Below are positions 58,401-64,000 of a stretch of 64,000 nt of DNA, piece by piece (within the stretch, counting starts at the first letter, position 1; every line of letters starts with the position of its first letter). The position numbers and the translations under genes are program-made. The notes under the pieces were generated by a model, which was given only the letters and a program-made list of their open reading frames with translations, searched no databases and was not told the DNA's origin. This stretch comes from Pyrenula massariospora (Eukaryota; Ascomycota; Eurotiomycetes; Pyrenulales; Pyrenulaceae), in assembly GCA_021030905.1 (NCBI GenBank), contig JAGFMI010000005.1, positions 1,240,001 to 1,304,000 of the forward strand, in the 5' to 3' direction.

Positions 58401-59542
58401 CGGTATTCCTATGGGTGTAATTGCTGTTGAAAGTCGATTGGTTGAAAATGTCACACCAGCAGATCCGGCCAATCCCGACTCCATGGAACAAGTCACGATG
58501 GAAGCAGGTGGCGTTTGGTATCCCAACTCAGCATTCAAGACTGCCCAAGCCTTACAAGACTTCAACAATGGCGAGCAGCTACCTGTCATGATCCTGGCGA
58601 ATTGGAGAGGCTTCTCGGGTGGTCAAAAGGATATGTATGGGGAAGTATTGAAGTATGGTTCATACATTGTCGACGCCCTGGTCAAATATGAGCAACCGGT
58701 CTTTGTGTACATTCCGCCATTTGGGGAACTAAGAGGTGGTTCCTGGGTACGTTCGAAATTTTTTCTCATTTTATTAGAGGCTAACAGCTACATAGGTCGT
58801 CGTCGACCCAACCATCAATCCTCAACAAATGGAAATGTACGCCGACATCGACTCACGCGGAGGTGTCCTCGAACCAGAAGGTATAGTAGGTATCAAATAC
58901 CGCCGAGACAAGCAACTTGAGACTATGGCCCGTCTCGACCCCGTATACGGCGACCTGCACCGCCAGTCCCAGGACAAGAATCTCGACAAAGAAGCCGCAA
59001 AGAAACTCAAAGTTAAGATGACCGAACGTGAGGAGGTTCTTCGACCGGTATATCTGCAGATCGCGCTACAATTCGCCGACCTCCACGACCGTGCCGGCCG
59101 CATGGAAGCCAAAGGCACGATCCGGCACCCGCTCGAGTGGAGGAACGCGCGTCGGTTCTTCTACTGGCGCCTGCGACGAAGACTGTCCGAGGAAGTCATC
59201 CTCAAGCGCATGCTCAACGCTGCCGCTGCAAGTAACGCTACCGCCACGACCTCGTCGTCTCTTGCGACCAAGGAGGAGAACCTTGCGCAACTGAGATCGT
59301 GGTCTGGCATGCTGGACAAGGAATTTGATAGTGAGGATCGGAAGGTCGCCGAGTACTACGAGGGGAGGAGGAAGGAGATCTATGCCAAGATTGACGGGGT
59401 TCGGACTGATGGGGTGAGCAAGAAGGTGGCGGAGTTGTTGAGGAGTAATAAGGAGGGGGGATTGAAGGGGGTGAGGGAGGTGTTGAGTATGGTGCCCACC
59501 GGGGAGAGGGAGGAGTTGATCAAGTATCTGACCAGCGGGTGA
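52488..59542 (+). CDS. ACC1: Acetyl-CoA carboxylase
   Basis: Cytosolic multidomain enzyme that carboxylates acetyl-CoA to malonyl-CoA, the committed step of fatty-acid synthesis. Exons 52488-52661, 52714-52884, 52981-58746 and 58796-59542, with introns of 52, 96 and 49 bp, giving about 2285 residues, normal for fungi. Order: biotin carboxylase ([38 protein letters not shown]-grasp loop [24 protein letters not shown]), then biotin carrier with [11 protein letters not shown] (Lys about 731), central regulatory domains, then the carboxyltransferase ([67 protein letters not shown] across the last intron). The C-terminus has a helical tail. Intact. A short upstream frame lies in the leader. Confidence 0.97.
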
Positions 59543-60138
59543 GGGTTGCGTGCTGTGTCGTGTTGTGTCACGGTGGAGAACATGGACCCTTTTAACGTTT
59601 TTTGTGTGACCCCTTTTTTGACTACTGGTACAGGCAGTAGAGTTGTACACACGATGTATGTATGTACATTGCTCTTTTGAAATCTCTCGTTAGTTTAGAT
59701 CTGCTGGAATGTGGGTTTCAACGCTGCAATAAGGCCTGTCGTTCTTCTGCTCTCTGAGATGATTGTTTCTGGACTTGTATTTTCAGTAGGTTCCTCACGA
59801 ACTCTGACCGCTGAGGGGCCCGTGGGTTCTGGATATTGCATTTTCTTGCAACAACCGAAGGGGAGAGAGGGGTGGGGATGCATACTACAGATCCGAAGCG
59901 ACACAAGGGAAAATAGGCGCATTGTGCTTCTCTTAATCGCGATATCGATTTACAATGTTCGTACCTGCTTATCTAACACAGCACTCTTCCAGATGCTAGA
60001 TAATATCGCTAGATAGATGGCAATACCTTGTATCAAATACTCGGTTTCTTCCAAAAGTCTTCATCGCCCAATACCCTCCTCTTTTCGCTTCGTCTTGACA
60101 CGCTGCGTAGAACATCTTTTCGTGGACCTGACATGGTA
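59543..60138. other. Convergent 3' region between ACC1 and tafazzin
   Basis: About 0.6 kb of 3' flanks of two convergent genes; no gene supported. Confidence 0.5.
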
Positions 60139-61489
60139 TCAGTTATCTTTGACCCAAGTCCCATCCTTCATCCTCCCTTCCCTCTTCCCGCCTTCCCTGG
60201 CCCACGTCTCCACAAGCCCCGCCTTCGGATCCTCGTCCGGTAAGCCTCTACTTCTCCGCACCTTTAACACCTCCTCCCTCACCCGCCTCGTGCACTCCTT
60301 CCGCAACTCGACCGCTTCCGCCCCGTGCATCGTCTTCGCACCCAGTATCCCGAGCTTCCCCGGTCCGTCTCTTAACCCCTGCTCCTCAAGCTCGCGGTCC
60401 TCTTCGATCTTCAACTCGCGCCAGCGGCGCCGGAGGTCCCCGAACACGGCCTCGGTGTCGAGCGGTTCGCCGAAGGTGATGTGGACGGATTTGAAGGGGC
60501 GGGGGATGAAGCGCGGGAACTGGCGGGATTCGTGCATGATTCGGTCGGTGCCTTCGATGAAGATTGGGACGATGTCGGGGCACTCGGGGGGTTCGAGGAT
60601 GAGGCGCGAGACGCCCCATTTGAAGTAGCGCATGGTGTATGTTGGTTGGTGGTTGGATGAGGCGGCGGATTGGTGGATTTTGCCTTCGGGAAAGATGTGG
60701 ATCCAGGAGTAGGAGTTGTAGGGGTAGGAGGAGGGGGAGAGGAAGGAGCGGGGGCTTGGAGGGCCGGGATGGTAGGAGGGGGAGACGGGGAGGGAGGTGA
60801 AGGGGTCGGTTAGGTCGTAGTAGAAGGAGGGGTGGCGGGAGTGGTTTGGAGAGTCGGCGGAGGCTGTGGGAGAGGAGGAGGATGTGGTGGCTGGCCCGGG
60901 GATGCGGGAGAGGAGGCGGATTGCTTCGGTCATGGTGGGTTGGAAGAGGCCGCCAGCGCCGGGTGGGGAATGTTCGGCACGGACGGTGGGGAGAGTTTGC
61001 CCAAGGAAGAAAAAGGTCGATGTGAAGCTGGAGTACATTCGCTCAGGAGCCATTCTGTTGTTGATGGCACAGGAAACCTACATGTTCTTGAAGCAAATGT
61101 CGTAACTGCCAAATCCCCAGCGGTGGGCCATCCAAAGGTGTTGGATTGTGAAGCTGAGGGGCAGAGCTCCCCACACTAGAGGATCATCCATAACACTGAC
61201 ATGATTCGAGACTATTCATTGTCAATTGGGAAAATTCTTCGTTCAGCGTGTTCTGTTTACCGGTCAGGAGCCCTCTCGTCCTCCTCGTGTAGTCAGACCT
61301 AGATTGGAGAAGACCCAGGAAGCGATCCAGTCCATGTGTTTCCGTTCTATTCAGGCCGTACATGAATCCGCGGCAGAGGGTAGCGACGCTGAGGATGACA
61401 TGGTAAGATGCTGAGCGCCATAAAAGGCTTGGGCGGTCGATGACGGGACCTCCTTGGTTTGGTAGCCGGGGGGGAGGAGGTCCAGACAT
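60139..61489 (-). CDS. TAZ1: Tafazzin (monolysocardiolipin acyltransferase)
   Basis: Mitochondrial phospholipid-lysophospholipid transacylase that remodels cardiolipin acyl chains on the intermembrane-space face. Three exons, 61489-61261, 61211-61082 and 61027-60139, with introns of 49 and 54 bp, giving about 415 residues. The splice at the first intron builds the acyltransferase motif I in TRGLLTVSNHVSVMDDPLVW (HX4D). DICFKNIFTSTFFFLGQTLP spans the second intron. IHIFPEGKIHQ is the third acyltransferase motif, followed by RYFKWGVSRLILE and PDIVPIFIEGTDRIM. An insertion of about 60 residues rich in Ser and Pro (about 165-225) separates the motifs. The coding strand there is very C-rich. Divergent from mL60. 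Confidence 0.9.
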
Positions 61490-61738
61490 TAGGGAGAGCT
61501 CTCATCCCTTGAACGCACATGAGGACCGCCCAACTCAACAGACTCGGAGAATCTGCGAGATCACGGTCCAGGGGATGGCTGGAAGTTGCGACGTCGACTT
61601 CACGGCATTCTGCATGGAGAACTCGAGGATCTGCGGAAGCTTCGCCGGGGAGATGCACGGACCACCTTTTTCTCCGACCATCTGAGGTCAATTCGAGATC
61701 AAGCTCTTGATCTCTTCTTGAGCAGAACGGCAATCAGC
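61490..61738. promoter_or_regulatory. Shared divergent promoter, tafazzin/mL60
   Basis: 249 bases separate the two start codons of two mitochondrial-protein genes. Open frames through it are chance; no TATA box seen. Confidence 0.55.
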
Positions 61739-62177
61739 ATGTTCCGACTGACCTCTCCCCTCTCCGGGGGATTATTATGGTGAGCTTCCATCATCGCTCA
61801 TTTCAATCGTGATCTCATTGTTGACCGTGCTGGTGCAGGAAAATCCCATGGCGACTGTCTCGGATGCAAAAAGCGCGGCAACGGAAACGATTAAGAGCCG
61901 TGGACAAAGTCGTTGACACTGTGAGCGCCGCGTTGAGAAACAATGGAGGTTTGACGGCGAAGGCGGTGGAAAGATGGTATCAAGAGATGCCTCGTGAGGA
62001 GGAGATGCTACCGAAGGACAAGTACACCATCTTTGACCGCAAGGAGAGAAAATATCGGAAAGGCCTACACAGTACGTGCGCCGTGTGCAGATTGACTGCC
62101 AGATATCTAACCAGCGCTCTCTAGAACTACCTAAATGGACAAGAGTCAGCCAAAGAGTTAATCCTCCCGGCTTTTGA
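61739..62177 (+). CDS. MRPL31: Mitochondrial large ribosomal subunit protein mL60 (Mrpl31)
   Basis: Fungal-type component of the mitochondrial large ribosomal subunit. Three exons, 61739-61779 (41 bp), 61839-62071 and 62125-62177, with introns of 59 and 53 bp, giving 108 residues. Splicing restores MFRLTSPLSGGLLWKIPWRL and then SRMQKARQRKRLRAVDKVVD. The middle exon carries ALRNNGGLTAKAVERWYQEM and LPKDKYTIFDRKERKYRKGL. The last exon completes HKLPKWTRVSQRVNPPGF, the conserved C-terminus. The short 5' exon makes this gene easy to miss. Confidence 0.92.
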
Positions 62178-62962
62178 GGGGTCTGCTTTGGTGCATTTAC
62201 AGGCGTTTGACATTGGCGATAAAGATATTGAGGGGGCATCTTAACTGGCGCATACCTTCGACACCATTTGCTCTAAATAAATTTGCAGATTAATCCTGAA
62301 TGACCAAAAGAACCAGCTCTTGACGCCGTCTTCGACATCTTCACGCAAACAGTTGCAAGTGACGAGGTGAATCTCAGTACGCCATCGCCCAAAATATCCA
62401 GGCTGGTCCTGACTGACTTCAATTGGCCATACTAAAAAACTCGTGGATAGATGGACGGCAAAAGCGCTGGGACGTTTGGTTGAAAGGTTGATAAGTACCA
62501 GCTACAGCTATCAATCAAGTCCACGAAGCTTAAAAACGAGGAAGCCTGAGTATCGGGGCTTGCCGCGACTTTCGGAATTCTTCATCATGTGATAATAGCC
62601 ATTTGAAAATCCGAAGACAGCTTCGAAATGAAATTGGTAATGGTTGCGTTACCTTGAAGTCAATTCCTTATCCCATGTCTGTCAAACAGTTATGTACCTA
62701 ATTGACCGTATTTCACTTTTAGCTCACTGGGTCCTTATACCTGCAGCGCACCTGCCATTCCAAGCACCGGTGACACCAGGGAACTACTAAAATGGGACAA
62801 TTTGGCTGCTAGTAGCTGTGATGTCCTCTGTTCGACGTGCTTTGAGATCCTATTTAGGTATCTTCTACAACTTCCGGATGTTGAAGTCTCAACTCTCTCT
62901 CTACTTCATTCTTTCGTCTTCTGTTCTTCAAGATTTGCAGAGACCTAGTTGCGCCACGCATC
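62178..62962. other. Intergenic region
   Basis: About 0.8 kb upstream of the metallopeptidase-like gene; no gene or repeat seen. Confidence 0.5.
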
Positions 62963-64000
62963 ATGGCCACCAACCCTTACAGCTTCTCGCGTTTTCTTCT
63001 TGTTGGCCTTGGTCTCTTCGCTGCCTTGTGTGGCGTCAAAGCTCATCCGTACCGGTGAGTCCAAAGTGAACTAAATCAGATACTTACTTCACCTTTACTA
63101 ACAGCGTCGGTCGTGATTCCAGTTCGGCGAATGATACCTATGACTCTGCAGTTAGCTATTTCACTCAACGAGCTCCTTCGGACTATGATTACCCGGATTT
63201 CGACAACACTGTCTCCGAAGAACACAAGCCAATCCTGACGTTAGCCTTCCGTCAGGCAATGGACATGCTTCGGGTTCTCAATTTGGGTGCAGATGCCGAG
63301 GCACAAGATAACCGCAGACTCTCCGTATCATTCTATCGATACTTCAACATTGGAGACTTTCCGGGAGCCGTTAAAGTCATCCGCGCGATTCTCGGTCCAC
63401 CAGGTAGCCCAGGACCAGGTAATTCATTGTACGCAAGAATGAAATTCGCCGATGGACATCCAGACTGTCATATATATCGTAATCTCAACGCACAATTCAT
63501 CTACGGCTCCAGTGGCAAGATTTACGACGGCGCCATGCTCTTCATTTGCCCGCGTTTCTACGAGTTTCCGGATGCAGAACAGTGGAACTGTGATACTGTC
63601 CGCCAGTACTGGCCACATGTCAATTACTGGATGCTCACAAAGGCGGGTGTAATCTTTCATGAGCTTACCCACTACGACCCAGTAACCCAGCCCGCCAATA
63701 CCTATCCCATCCGAGATCATGGTCCCGCATCGTATGGCCCTTACGGCACGACTCAATACAAGAACCATCTTCCGCCACGGGTCCCTGACGAAGGTGGTGC
63801 ACCTGACGGGTCTACACCGGGCAGTGCACTTCTTAATGCTGATTCTTACACTTGGTTTGTGAGTAGATGACTACTGTCCTTCTTGGCCCATAGCTAAATA
63901 GTAGTACTACAGGTCCTTGACCTCTACTGGACCATTGTCTGTCGTCACGAGTTCGATGAAGCGCCGCCCGAAGCAAATACGGGGTACCCAGATTTTCCAG
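62963..64000 (+). CDS. Secreted zinc metallopeptidase-like protein (M35-like; 3' end beyond window)
   Basis: Predicted secreted zinc endopeptidase related to fungal lysine-specific/deuterolysin-type enzymes. Exons 62963-63054, 63105-63858 and 63913 to the window edge, with introns of 50 and 54 bp, giving 311 residues so far. The signal peptide runs to about residue 27 (MATNPYSFSRFLLVGLGLFA, then ALCGVKA). A helical N-terminal part (HKPILTLAFRQAMDMLRVL) is followed by a CHIYRN strand and LFICPRFYEFP. GVIFHELTHYDPV carries the zinc-binding HExxH (His216 to His220). NADSYTWFVLDLYW spans the second intron; its Asp277 is the expected third ligand in M35-like enzymes. All visible motifs are intact, unlike the two relatives at 12.8 and 30.2 kb. 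Confidence 0.8.

Noticed and set aside
59066-59650. Minus-strand open frame of 194 codons at the ACC1 3' end
   Set aside because: Antisense to the last ACC1 exon, with low-complexity composition and no known motif.

Overview
The window is filamentous ascomycete DNA (Pezizomycotina). The evidence is many short introns (about 43-88 bp, GT...AG, often with a CTAAC/CTGAC-like branch site), a HET-domain gene, a Clr5-domain gene, an Rds1-like secreted protein, secreted NTF2-like and metallopeptidase-like proteins, and a very AT-rich repeat block of the kind left by repeat-induced point mutation (RIP). The class is not fixed by what I can read; Leotiomycetes would fit, but that is inference. No rRNA, tRNA, CRISPR array or viral element was recognised.

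Layout. 1-3318: two divergent major-facilitator transporters, one DHA1 drug/polyamine type (running off the left edge) and one allantoate-permease type. 3319-5230: no supported gene. 5231-12300: gene-free, very AT-rich block with several families of short inverted-repeat elements and small GC-richer islands. 12821-19611: an accessory zone with a truncated metallopeptidase-like gene, an intronless FAD monooxygenase and a HET gene. 20030-22917: a large foldback-type element with long terminal inverted repeats built from about 40-bp subrepeats, an AT-only core with a 100-N assembly gap, and a 6-bp target duplication. 25043-39908: sparse accessory genes (Clr5/C2H2 protein, decayed P-loop NTPase, second metallopeptidase-like protein that lacks its zinc motif, GT34 galactosyltransferase, two small secreted proteins, RidA). 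40137-62177: a conserved housekeeping block: thioredoxin-like protein, bifunctional pseudouridine-catabolism enzyme, cleavage-factor subunit RNA15/CstF64, prohibitin-2, Rds1-like protein, acetyl-CoA carboxylase ACC1, tafazzin and mitochondrial ribosomal protein mL60. 62963-64000: a third metallopeptidase-like gene, with an intact HExxH, running off the right edge.

How the genes relate. The housekeeping block leans mitochondrial: prohibitin-2, tafazzin (cardiolipin remodelling), mL60 and a pseudouridine enzyme with a likely mitochondrial presequence. Two of these sit in tight head-to-head pairs with short shared promoters (RNA15/PHB2 and tafazzin/mL60). The left half is a typical two-speed accessory region, with repeat islands, degenerate gene copies and secreted or self-recognition genes. 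The most unusual object is the foldback element. I see no coding capacity in it, so it is either non-autonomous or has lost its coding part in the unassembled core.
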